From BOG-908 sp965198855 (GTDB lineage Bacteria > Pseudomonadota > Alphaproteobacteria > Acetobacterales > Acetobacteraceae), in the NCBI GenBank assembly GCA_965198855.1, contig CBDAPZ010000001.1, forward strand, positions 2,294,001-2,358,000: a stretch of DNA of 64,000 bases. Direction: 5' to 3'. A model generated the notes under the pieces. It had not been told where the DNA came from and did no database searches. It was given only the letters and a program-made list of their open reading frames with translations. The position numbers and the translations under genes were made by a program. Positions 50,790 through 58,012 of the stretch are shown piece by piece. Position 1 is the stretch's first letter. The number at the start of each line of letters is the position of its first letter.

Positions 50790-53628
50790 TCAAGATAATC
50801 TCCACGCGACGGTTCTGCGGCTCGCGCACACCCTTCGCGGTCGGCACCAGCGGATGGCTCTCGCCGAACCCGTGGATGTCGATCTCGCCGGCGGCGACAC
50901 CGTCATGCACCAGTTCCGCCTTCACCGTCATCGCCCGGCGTACCGAGAGTTTCTGGTTGTAAGCAGCCGTGCCGGAAAGGTCGGTGTAGCCGTTCACTTC
51001 GATCTGCGTGGTCTGCACGTGGGTGGAAGCTTCCGCAGCCGAAGCCACGATCTGCTTGGCACGCTCGGTCAGGTCCGCACGATCCCAGTCGAAGAACACC
51101 AGGTAGGTGCGCACAGGGATCGGTGCGGGCGGCGCGGGCGGATTTGGTTCCGGCATCTGCGGCGGGACTGTGGGTTTGGCACCCCAGTTGTACGACAGAC
51201 GGCCGTAGTAGAAGCCACCGTCGATGCCGTATGGCGACGACGGGATGTATTCCACCGCGTTGTGGTAACGCGACAGCGCCGTGGTGTGGTTGGCATATTT
51301 GTCGGTGAAGTTGTCCGCACCCACGGTGAAGGTGATTTCGGGCGTGAACTTATAGCCGATCTCGACGTCGCCGATGAAGGCGGGGCGGTTGCGGTTGGCG
51401 GTGAACGGATCGCTGCCGGTGTTGCCGTCGGCGAGCACTTCGACCACCTGGCCGTAGCGCGTGACGCGGCCCATCAGGCTCCACGGCCCTTCGGTGTAGG
51501 TGGCCTGCAGGATCAGCTTGCTGCGCGGTGTGTCCTCGGTGATTTCCGAGAGCACGTCAGGCGTAAACTGCGCCTGCTTCTCCACGCGGGTGAGCTCGAC
51601 GTCATTGAAGTTCGCGGCAAACAGCCACGCGATGTTGCCATAATCACCGAGCGGCGTCTTGTAGTCGACCGTGAGGTCGGCGCCGCGGGTGCGGGTGTTC
51701 ACGCCGTTTGTGTAATATTGCGCATAGAGGTTGCAGCCCGAGGTAGGCGAGCATGTCGGCGGCAGAGCACCGCTGAGTGCGAAGGCGGTGAAGGCATTCG
51801 CACCGCCGATCAGGCCGGAGTCGACGATCTGGTCGCGAATGTCGATCTGGTAGAAGTCGAGATCGACATGCATGCGGTCGATCGGCTGGATGACGAAGCC
51901 GACCTCATAGTTCTGCGAGCGCTCCGGCTTCAGCGGCGTCGAGCCAAGCGCGCGGGCTGCGGCCGAATTGACCGGGAACTGGCCACCGGCCGTCACCGGG
52001 CCTACGTTGACGGCCGCAAAACCTTCCTGTGCCAGCGTCGGCGCGCGGAAACCGTTGCTGATGGTGCCACGCATCGCGAACCAGTTGGTGAAATCGTAAC
52101 GTGTAGTGAACTTGCCGGTCTCGGTATCACCAACATCGGTGTAGTGCTCGAAACGACCGGCGAGATCGACTTGCCAATGCTCGATCGGGTTGGTCGCGAG
52201 ATCGATATAACCGGCTTCGTTGCTGCGGTTATAGTAGTTGGAGTCGATGTTGGTGAAGCCCGGATAGGCCTGCGAACCGCCGCCATATTGGGCGGCGTTG
52301 TCGCCGGGCTGGAGATCATAGGTGTCGTGACGGTATTCGCCGCCGAAGGCGATGTTCAGCGGCTTGGCGAAGATGGGGATATCAACCGGCTTGGTGAAAT
52401 CGAGGTTGGTGGTCCACTCGCTGTCGTTGAACTCGCCTGCATGAAAGTGGGTGGGTGAATTGCCGAAGGCGTGCAGGTAATCGGTGTTGATCGAGGCGAT
52501 CGTGGAGACGTTGATGATGTCGCCGCCATAGGTGGTGCTGAGATCGTAATGCCAGTCATCCGGCAGGTCGCCCTTGATGCCGATGGTGCCGGAGTAATCG
52601 TTCTCGTTGCTGGCTTCAAGCGGTTCGAAACCGTTCGGATAATAGCTGGAAGCGGTCAGGTTGCCGAACGGTGTCGACGGTGTAATCGCCGTAGGCGTGT
52701 AGGTTCCGCTGCTGTTCGGATCACGATAGTTCTCAAAAGCTTCAGCGTGGCGGTAGCCGTAGGTCGCAAACGAGTAGGCCTGGAGTTCCGGGCTGATGGT
52801 GTAGCCCGCGTTGTAGCCGATCGTCGCAAGGTTGTAGCGCGGATCGCCCTCGATCTGGCTGACGCTGCCTTTGGGCGCCGTCTGCAGAGGGCCGGTATCG
52901 GGATAATTGCCGTCGCGGTTGGTATGGTCGTGATAGCGGTAGTCGCCGCCGATATCGAAGAAGCCGTTCTCGCCGATCGGGGTCGCCAGGCTGGTGCCGA
53001 TGTTGTTGGTAAATCCGTCCTGAACGTAGGTTGCACCCTCCTGCGCATAGGCGCTGCCACCCTGAGTGGCATGCTTGAGGATGATGTTGATGACGCCGGC
53101 GATCGCGTCCGAACCATATTGGGCGGCCGCACCGTCGCGCAGCACTTCGATGTGGTCGATCATGCTGATCGGGATCATGTCGAGGTCGACAGGATCCGAG
53201 CCGCCGACCGGGCCGATATCGGCGTTGATGTTGGCCGAGTCATGACGGCGCTTGCCGTCGACGAGCACCAGCGTGTCGTCGGGGCTCAGGCCGCGCAGGC
53301 GGATCGATCGGACCAGGCCGGCGGTGTCGAAGCCGACCGGCGGGAGATCGAGCGAGGGCAGAACCTTGTTGAGCGCATCGAACACATTCTGCTGACCGGT
53401 CGCCTGCAGATCGCGTGCGCTGATCACATCGACAGGGGCCGCACTGCTTTCCTTGGTGCGGCCCGTCTGGCGTGTGCCGGTGACGATCACGTCTTCCGCA
53501 TGGTTGCTGGGCTGCGAACTGTTCGACGTCACCGACGCCGTGGTGTCCGGACCTGGCACCGTCTGCGCCTGCAACGCCACCGGGGCGAGGAGCCCCAGCG
53601 TTGCGATCGTCACATTCGTAATCTTCAA
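50785..53628 (-). CDS. TonB-dependent receptor fused to an OmpA-like peptidoglycan-binding domain
   Basis: The 947-residue outer-membrane protein has a signal peptide (TNVTIATLGLLAPVALQAQ), a TonB-box-like EDVIVTGTRQ, a plug domain (about 60-180: IRLRGLSPDDTLVLVDGKRRH, AAQYGSDAIAGVINIIL) and a 22-strand barrel region to about 815. A Pro-rich linker (PPQMPEPNPPAPPAPIPV) follows, then an OmpA C-terminal domain (about 850-947), with the DAP-binding Asp in NGYTDLSGTAAYNQ and Arg in KLSVRRAM. TonB receptors rarely carry an OmpA anchor, which would tie the receptor to peptidoglycan. Substrate is unknown. The secreted RidA-like gene lies upstream. Confidence 0.93.
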   Translation of the reverse strand: MKITNVTIATLGLLAPVALQAQTVPGPDTTASVTSNSSQPSNHAEDVIVTGTRQTGRTKESSAAPVDVISARDLQATGQQNVFDALNKVLPSLDLPPVGFDTAGLVRSIRLRGLSPDDTLVLVDGKRRHDSANINADIGPVGGSDPVDLDMIPISMIDHIEVLRDGAAAQYGSDAIAGVINIILKHATQGGSAYAQEGATYVQDGFTNNIGTSLATPIGENGFFDIGGDYRYHDHTNRDGNYPDTGPLQTAPKGSVSQIEGDPRYNLATIGYNAGYTISPELQAYSFATYGYRHAEAFENYRDPNSSGTYTPTAITPSTPFGNLTASSYYPNGFEPLEASNENDYSGTIGIKGDLPDDWHYDLSTTYGGDIINVSTIASINTDYLHAFGNSPTHFHAGEFNDSEWTTNLDFTKPVDIPIFAKPLNIAFGGEYRHDTYDLQPGDNAAQYGGGSQAYPGFTNIDSNYYNRSNEAGYIDLATNPIEHWQVDLAGRFEHYTDVGDTETGKFTTRYDFTNWFAMRGTISNGFRAPTLAQEGFAAVNVGPVTAGGQFPVNSAAARALGSTPLKPERSQNYEVGFVIQPIDRMHVDLDFYQIDIRDQIVDSGLIGGANAFTAFALSGALPPTCSPTSGCNLYAQYYTNGVNTRTRGADLTVDYKTPLGDYGNIAWLFAANFNDVELTRVEKQAQFTPDVLSEITEDTPRSKLILQATYTEGPWSLMGRVTRYGQVVEVLADGNTGSDPFTANRNRPAFIGDVEIGYKFTPEITFTVGADNFTDKYANHTTALSRYHNAVEYIPSSPYGIDGGFYYGRLSYNWGAKPTVPPQMPEPNPPAPPAPIPVRTYLVFFDWDRADLTERAKQIVASAAEASTHVQTTQIEVNGYTDLSGTAAYNQKLSVRRAMTVKAELVHDGVAAGEIDIHGFGESHPLVPTAKGVREPQNRRVEIILK

Positions 53629-53677
53629 AACCCTGTCTCCTTAAGGCGCATTCCGGCAACGCCGGAATGAGTTCGTG

Positions 53678-54238
53678 TCAGTTGCTCGGGTGCGTCCGGA
53701 TGGCCGTCACTTCGATCTCGATCAGTCCCCACGGTGTGGCCAGTGCGGCCACTTGCACGGCACTGCGTGTCGGCAAATTCGGCTGGTCGGGTGTGCCGAA
53801 AAACTTGCGGTAAGATTTCATCATGCCCATGAAATCCATCTTGCCGCCCTTCTCGGAATCGCCAGCCATGTAAATGGTCATTTTCACCACGTCGCTCATG
53901 CCGAGCCCGAGGCGGGCGAGCGTGCCTTTAATGGCAGTGAGTGCGGAAAGCGTCTGCGCTTCAGTGTCGCCGTGGGCAGCGCGGCTATCGGGGGGTGCGG
54001 TCTTGTCGATCACGCCACCCATGGCACCGCTCAGATAGATCGTATCACTACCGGCAGGGATGCTGACGGCGGCGAGGATGGGAAAGTCGCTGCCCAGCAA
54101 AGGGGTTCGCACGATGTCGGCTGCGTGCAAGCGGGGTGTCGTTGCCATCAGGGCAACTGCCACCATGGCAGAACCTGCCGCCAGGCCACGCCCCCTGCTG
54201 CACCGTAGGGACCGCGCAGCACTTGTCATCAAAATCAT
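53678..54238 (-). CDS. Exported RidA/YjgF-family protein
   Basis: The 186-residue protein has a signal-like N-terminus (RSLRCSRGRGLAAGSAMVAVALMATTPRLHAA) followed by a RidA domain: TIYLSGAMGGVIDK, HGDTEAQTLSALTAIKGTLARLG, DVVKMTIYMAG, and the conserved LPTRSAVQVAALATPWGLIEIEVTA (substrate Arg). RidA enzymes deaminate reactive enamines and imines, but an exported version may act differently. ATG 54238 has AAGGG 5 bases upstream; 54286 would extend it with no gain. It lies 50 bp upstream of the TonB-receptor gene, probably in one operon. Confidence 0.88.
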   Translation of the reverse strand: MILMTSAARSLRCSRGRGLAAGSAMVAVALMATTPRLHAADIVRTPLLGSDFPILAAVSIPAGSDTIYLSGAMGGVIDKTAPPDSRAAHGDTEAQTLSALTAIKGTLARLGLGMSDVVKMTIYMAGDSEKGGKMDFMGMMKSYRKFFGTPDQPNLPTRSAVQVAALATPWGLIEIEVTAIRTHPSN

Positions 54239-54777
54239 TCTGACCCTTCTCGCATCACGTAGAAAGCCTAGAGAAACGCAAAACATGTGTATCTACCTGC
54301 CGAAAACCGGCCGGCTAAACTCTGGCCGCGCTCTGGATCGCGGCTGCAGACGTACGATTGCACAAATACTGTCTTCGAGCCCCCCGGCTTCCAAGCGAAC
54401 GATACGGAGTGGAAAACAGCCATGTCCAGGATTTTTGCGTGCGCCATGCTGCCAGCATCCTTATTCGGCACATACGTTGCCCAATCCGGCGGCAGATCGT
54501 TTGTAAAACGACCTTTTCCTGGGCAGCGCCTCGCAGCCATGGCCAAGCATTATCTGGCGCCGGCTACACTCTGTTGCCGTGCTGACACAGCAGCGTATAT
54601 TCATCTGGCGGCACCGGTCCGTCCTGCCTTCGCTCGATGGTAACCGCCTGCCCACCCGCAGCGGCAACGCGACAGGGCCACATGCGTTAGGCAGGTTAGC
54701 CGGAGGAGGAGTAACCCTCGGCACTCGGGCGGCGCGCTTCCATCTGCGCGCTGCATAACCAAAAGAGGACGTCACCT
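54239..54777. other. 539-bp gap with no convincing gene
   Basis: This stretch separates the RidA-like gene (minus) and ohr (plus), so it must hold both promoters. Weak coding possibilities are a plus-strand frame from ATG 54422 and a 39-codon minus-strand frame at 54564-54683 (MWPCRVAAAGGQAVTIERRQ, ending LLCQHGNRV). The latter looks protein-like but has no ribosome site. No OhrR binding site or ohrR gene was recognised. Confidence 0.4.
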
Positions 54778-55176
54778 ATGGCTTATACCGCAGTCGCCAC
54801 GACCAAGGCCGGCCGAGAAGGTCATGTCGAGAGTTCAGACGGCGTATTGAAACTCGATCTCGCATTGCCCGGGTCCAATAAGCCGAACGCCACCAACCCC
54901 GAGCAGCTTTTCGCCGCCGGCTACTCCGCCTGCTTCGGCTCGGCCATCATGGCGGTCGCCGGCGCCGGCAAGATCAAGCCCGAAGCCGTGCACGTGACCG
55001 CCGAGGTGACGCTCAACGTCAACGGCAACGACTACAGCATCAGTGTAAAGCTCAAGCCGCAGATCGACGGTCTGGACCGCGCCACCGCAGAAGAGCTGGT
55101 GAAGAAGGCGCACGAGGTGTGCCCTTATTCCAAAGCCACCCGCAACAACATCAAAGTGGATATCGAACTTCAATGA
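54778..55176 (+). CDS. ohr: Organic hydroperoxide resistance protein (Ohr/OsmC family)
   Basis: The 132-residue thiol peroxidase has the two redox cysteines at about 52 (SACFGSAIMAV) and 115 (EVCPYSKATRNNI), the Ohr rather than OsmC arrangement, and the PEQLFAAGY helix start. It reduces organic and fatty-acid hydroperoxides with lipoylated protein electron donors. GAGGA precedes the ATG by 8 bases. Its TGA overlaps the ATG of the SDR gene (ATGA), so it heads an ohr-SDR-ppk2 operon with a likely oxidative-stress link. It is slightly shorter than the usual 140 residues. Confidence 0.94.
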   Translation: MAYTAVATTKAGREGHVESSDGVLKLDLALPGSNKPNATNPEQLFAAGYSACFGSAIMAVAGAGKIKPEAVHVTAEVTLNVNGNDYSISVKLKPQIDGLDRATAEELVKKAHEVCPYSKATRNNIKVDIELQ

Positions 55177-55943
55177 GCGGCATTGCCCCCCGAATTGCAC
55201 TGGTGACCGGCGCTACGGCCGGGTTCGGGGCAGCCATCGCGCGCCGCCTCGTCGCCGACGGGTTCAAGGTGGTCGCCACTGGCCGTCGGCAGGAGCGGCT
55301 CGATGAGCTCGCCCACGCGCTCGGGCCCAACCTGCTGCCGTTCAAGCAGGACGTGACGGATGCAGATGCCATTGCCGCCCTGCCCGGCAGCCTGCCGGAT
55401 GCGTTCCGTGAGATCGACATACTGGTCAACAATGCCGGCCTGGCACTCGGGCTCAGCCCCGCCTACGAGGCTGAGCTGAAGGACTGGGATGCGATGGTCG
55501 GCACCAACGTCCAGGGGGTCATCCACATGACCCGTGCGCTCCTGCCAGGCATGGTGGCGCGTAACCGCGGGCATGTGGTCAGCCTGGGCAGCGTCGCCGG
55601 CACCTACCCGTATCCCGGTGGCCACGTCTACGGCGCGACAAAGGCGTTCGTGAGCCAGTTCATGCTGAACCTGAAGGCCGATCTGGTGGGGACCAACGTG
55701 CGCGTCACCGACATCGAGCCCGGCCTGTGCGGCGGCACCGAATTCTCCAGCGTGCGGTTCGGCGGCGACCAGGAAAAGGCGGATAATGTCTATAAAGGCA
55801 CCACGCCACTGAGCGCGGACGACATTGCCGAAGCCATCTCATGGGTGGTGCGCCTGCCCACCCATGTGAACATCAACCGCATCGAGATGATGCCGACCTG
55901 CCAGGCCTTCTCCCCGTTCAACATCAAACGGACCGGCGCGTGA
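55173..55943 (+). CDS. Short-chain dehydrogenase, YdfG-like (NADP-dependent 3-hydroxy acid dehydrogenase type)
   Basis: The 256-residue classical SDR has the cofactor loop TGATAGFGAAIARRL with a following ATGRRQERL (Arg, NADP preference), NNAGLALG, the active-site Ser in VSLGSVAGTYPYPGG and YGATKAF (Tyr-xxx-Lys). Its C-terminal segments IEPGLCGGTEFSSVRF and VNINRIEMMPT match YdfG-type enzymes acting on serine and 3-hydroxy acids. Its start overlaps the ohr stop and its own TGA overlaps the ppk2 GTG (GTGA). Confidence 0.9.
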   Translation: MSGIAPRIALVTGATAGFGAAIARRLVADGFKVVATGRRQERLDELAHALGPNLLPFKQDVTDADAIAALPGSLPDAFREIDILVNNAGLALGLSPAYEAELKDWDAMVGTNVQGVIHMTRALLPGMVARNRGHVVSLGSVAGTYPYPGGHVYGATKAFVSQFMLNLKADLVGTNVRVTDIEPGLCGGTEFSSVRFGGDQEKADNVYKGTTPLSADDIAEAISWVVRLPTHVNINRIEMMPTCQAFSPFNIKRTGA

Positions 55944-56827
55944 AGTCCAAGCACATCGCGAAATTGCTCGACCGCTACCGGGTGGTTGACGGTAAAGGGT
56001 TTACGCTCAGCGACTACGATCCCGCCGACAAGGGCGGCGGGATCGTCGGCCACGCGGATATCGAAAAGATCTTGGCCGATGGTGTGGCCAAGCTCGCGGA
56101 ACTGCAAACACGCCTCTACGCAAGCGAGCAGCATTCCCTGCTCGTCGTGCTGCAGGCGATGGACGCCGCCGGCAAGGACGGTACCATCAAACACGTCATG
56201 ACCGGGGTGAACCCGCAAGGCGTGAACGTCACCTCCTTCAAGCAGCCCGGCCCGATCGACCTGCTGCACGGCTTCCTCTGGCGCGTGCATGCGGCATCGC
56301 CCATGCGCGGCCGTATCGCGATCTTCAATCGCAGCCATTACGAAGATGTTCTGGTGTGCCGCGTGCACCCTGAATTGCTCGACAAGCAAGGCCTGCCCGA
56401 TTCCTGCCGCGGTCGCAGATTTTGGAAGCACCGCTTGGAGGACATTGTCGCTTTCGAATCCTACATGGCACATCAGGGCACGAAGACGATCAAGGTCTTC
56501 CTGCATGTTTCAAAGGACGAGCAGAAGAGGCGGTTTCTGTCCCGCATTGACGAGCCGCACAAGAATTGGAAATTCTCCGCGGCGGACCTGCATGAACGCG
56601 ATTTCTGGGATGCTTATCAGGAAGCTTACGAAGCTGCGATCGCTGCGACCGCTCAGGAGGATGCACCCTGGTTCGTGGTACCTGCCGATAATAAACCGTT
56701 TGCACATCTTGTTGTGGCCGAGGCGATGATTGAGGCTTTGGAGAAGTTGGATCTGAAGGAGCCGTCGCCGCCGCCGGCTGAAGTGGCGCTTTTGAAGGAA
56801 GCACGGAAGAAGCTGGAGGATGAGTAA
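55940..56827 (+). CDS. ppk2: Polyphosphate kinase 2 family protein
   Basis: The 295-residue PPK2 has Walker A AMDAAGKDGTIKHVM, the PPK2 Walker B region IFNRSHYEDVLVCRVHP, and the lid HVSKDEQKRRFLSRIDEPHKNWKFS. It uses polyphosphate to phosphorylate nucleotides (class I PPK2s use NDPs). The GTG start at 55940 is read because it overlaps the SDR stop; longer upstream frames are shadows. In the ohr operon it may supply nucleoside triphosphates or handle polyphosphate under stress. A single family 1 unit follows its TAA. Confidence 0.92.
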   Translation: MKSKHIAKLLDRYRVVDGKGFTLSDYDPADKGGGIVGHADIEKILADGVAKLAELQTRLYASEQHSLLVVLQAMDAAGKDGTIKHVMTGVNPQGVNVTSFKQPGPIDLLHGFLWRVHAASPMRGRIAIFNRSHYEDVLVCRVHPELLDKQGLPDSCRGRRFWKHRLEDIVAFESYMAHQGTKTIKVFLHVSKDEQKRRFLSRIDEPHKNWKFSAADLHERDFWDAYQEAYEAAIAATAQEDAPWFVVPADNKPFAHLVVAEAMIEALEKLDLKEPSPPPAEVALLKEARKKLEDE

Positions 56828-56876
56828 GGAAGTAGTTCTTTTTTGAAAAAAAGAACCAAAAAACTTTTATTAATAA
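56828..56876 (+). repeat. Family 1 single unit (locus 10)
   Basis: TAA then GGAAGTAGTTCTTTTTTGAA, AAAAAGAACC and AAAAAACTTTTATTA: a textbook single unit with the stop codon as its first bases. No inverted partner follows. The convergent VapC-like gene ends 80 bp further on. Confidence 0.85.
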
Positions 56877-56955
56877 AAGGCGGTTTTGGGATTGGGAGGT
56901 TATACAAGTTCAAGCTGCGGCAAGACGTTAACAACGAAAGCACAACAGATTTTTG

Positions 56956-57351
56956 TTATACCTTCATAACATAGTCGCCATATAGCGGCAAAACCTGGTC
57001 ATGCGTCAGAAAACGCAACGGCATTTCATAGGATTGCGCCAGGAGGATCCGATCGAACGGATCATTATGGATCGGCGCGAGATGTTGCAGCGCCTGCACA
57101 TGGGCTGATGAGATATCCAGCAATTTATAACCAGCCGAGAGAAAATACGCTCGGGCGGTGTCGGATCCGATCGGCATCGCATTCACCCGATCGCGGCCGA
57201 GACCGAATTTTATGGAGATCTCCCAGAAGGTCGCGACGCTGACGAAGATTTCGTTGGCTCGGTCGGCGATGAGCTTACGCGCAATATCGGAAAGCCGTGG
57301 ATCGTCGCTGACTGCCCATAGAGCGACATGGGTGTCCAGCAGCAACCTCAA
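56956..57351 (-). CDS. vapC: PIN-domain ribonuclease toxin (VapC family)
   Basis: The 131-residue PIN domain has LLLDTHVALWA (first Asp, residues about 3-13), TFWEISIKFG (Glu), NDPFDRILLAQSYEM (acidic pair) and FLTHDQVL, the usual Mg-binding quartet. The TTG start overlaps the TGA of the antitoxin gene (TTGA), which favours antitoxin-first translation. VapC toxins cleave RNA, often tRNA or rRNA loops; the target is unknown. The pair sits alone between ppk2 and a DUF427 gene. Confidence 0.92.
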   Translation of the reverse strand: MRLLLDTHVALWAVSDDPRLSDIARKLIADRANEIFVSVATFWEISIKFGLGRDRVNAMPIGSDTARAYFLSAGYKLLDISSAHVQALQHLAPIHNDPFDRILLAQSYEMPLRFLTHDQVLPLYGDYVMKV

Positions 57352-57599
57352 TCGGTGGTGCCGTTGAACAACGCCGCAATCTGTTTGTCATCTTCATCGA
57401 GAGCGCCCGGCGCTACGAATTGGCCACGTGCCACTCCGATACGGGCGCCGGTAGCCCCATGCGGATCGATAGGTACAAGACGGGCCGCAGGGCGACCATT
57501 ACGGGCAATGATGATTTCGGCTTGCTTGCCGGTTTCCACGGCTTCCACGAGACGAGATAGGCTGGATTTCGCCTCAAGCATATTAATCAAGTCCGCCAT
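57348..57599 (-). CDS. vapB: Phd/YefM-type antitoxin (VapB role)
   Basis: The 83-residue protein has the Phd/YefM DNA-binding N-terminus (MLEAKSSLSRLVEAVETGKQ, AEIIIARNGRPAARLVPI), followed by a flexible C-terminus that would wrap the toxin (GQFVAPGALDEDDKQIAALF). It lies directly upstream of the PIN toxin with a TTGA overlap. It probably represses its own operon. Confidence 0.92.
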   Translation of the reverse strand: MADLINMLEAKSSLSRLVEAVETGKQAEIIIARNGRPAARLVPIDPHGATGARIGVARGQFVAPGALDEDDKQIAALFNGTTD

Positions 57600-57659
57600 A
57601 CCCCCTTAGCTAGACCAGACTAACCTAGCGTGGACGCGGTTTGATGGCAAGGTAGAAGC

Positions 57660-57938
57660 CTAGGTGACTATAACGCCTTTCCAAAAGGCGACACGGTCCT
57701 TGATTTCAGCCGCGGCGGTTTTCGGCTCCGGGTAGAACCAGGCGGCGTCCTTGTTTTCCTTACCATCAACTAAAAGGGAGTAGTACGAGGCCGTCCCTTT
57801 CCAGGGGCAATTCGATGTCGTGGCGCTTTCTTTCAGGAAGGACTTATTCAGCGAGTCGATCGGGAAATACGCGTTCCCCTCAACCTTAACGATGTCATCG
57901 CTCTCCGCGACAACATGGCCGTTCCAGGTAGCTTTCAT
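57660..57938 (-). CDS. DUF427-domain protein
   Basis: The 92-residue protein is one complete DUF427 domain: MKATWNGHVVAESDDIVKVEG, YFPIDSLNKSFLKES, NCPWKGTASYYSLLVDGKEN and DAAWFYPEPKTAAAEIKDRVAF. The family is widespread with no settled role. It lies downstream of clpA after a family 2 hairpin, and is probably transcribed separately. Confidence 0.92.
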   Translation of the reverse strand: MKATWNGHVVAESDDIVKVEGNAYFPIDSLNKSFLKESATTSNCPWKGTASYYSLLVDGKENKDAAWFYPEPKTAAAEIKDRVAFWKGVIVT

Positions 57939-57965
57939 CGTTTTACTCGATCTAGAGGCAATAAT

Positions 57966-58008
57966 GCCGCGGGTTTGGGGGACAGGATCCTGTCCCCCAT
58001 TCTTCCTT
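57966..58008 (-). repeat. Family 2 G5/C5 hairpin element (copy 4)
   Basis: Minus strand: GGAAGAATGGGGGACAGGAT, CCTGTCCCCCAAACCCGCGG. A perfect palindrome (GGGGGACAGGATCCTGTCCCCC) forms the stem, placed a few bases after the clpA stop. It shares the GGAAG leader and AAACCC tail with the other three copies. Confidence 0.75.
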
Positions 58009-58012
58009 CGCT

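Noticed and set aside
54287..54643. Plus-strand frame in the gap before ohr
   Set aside because: No family, weak ribosome site and no domain; it is left as an unannotated gap.
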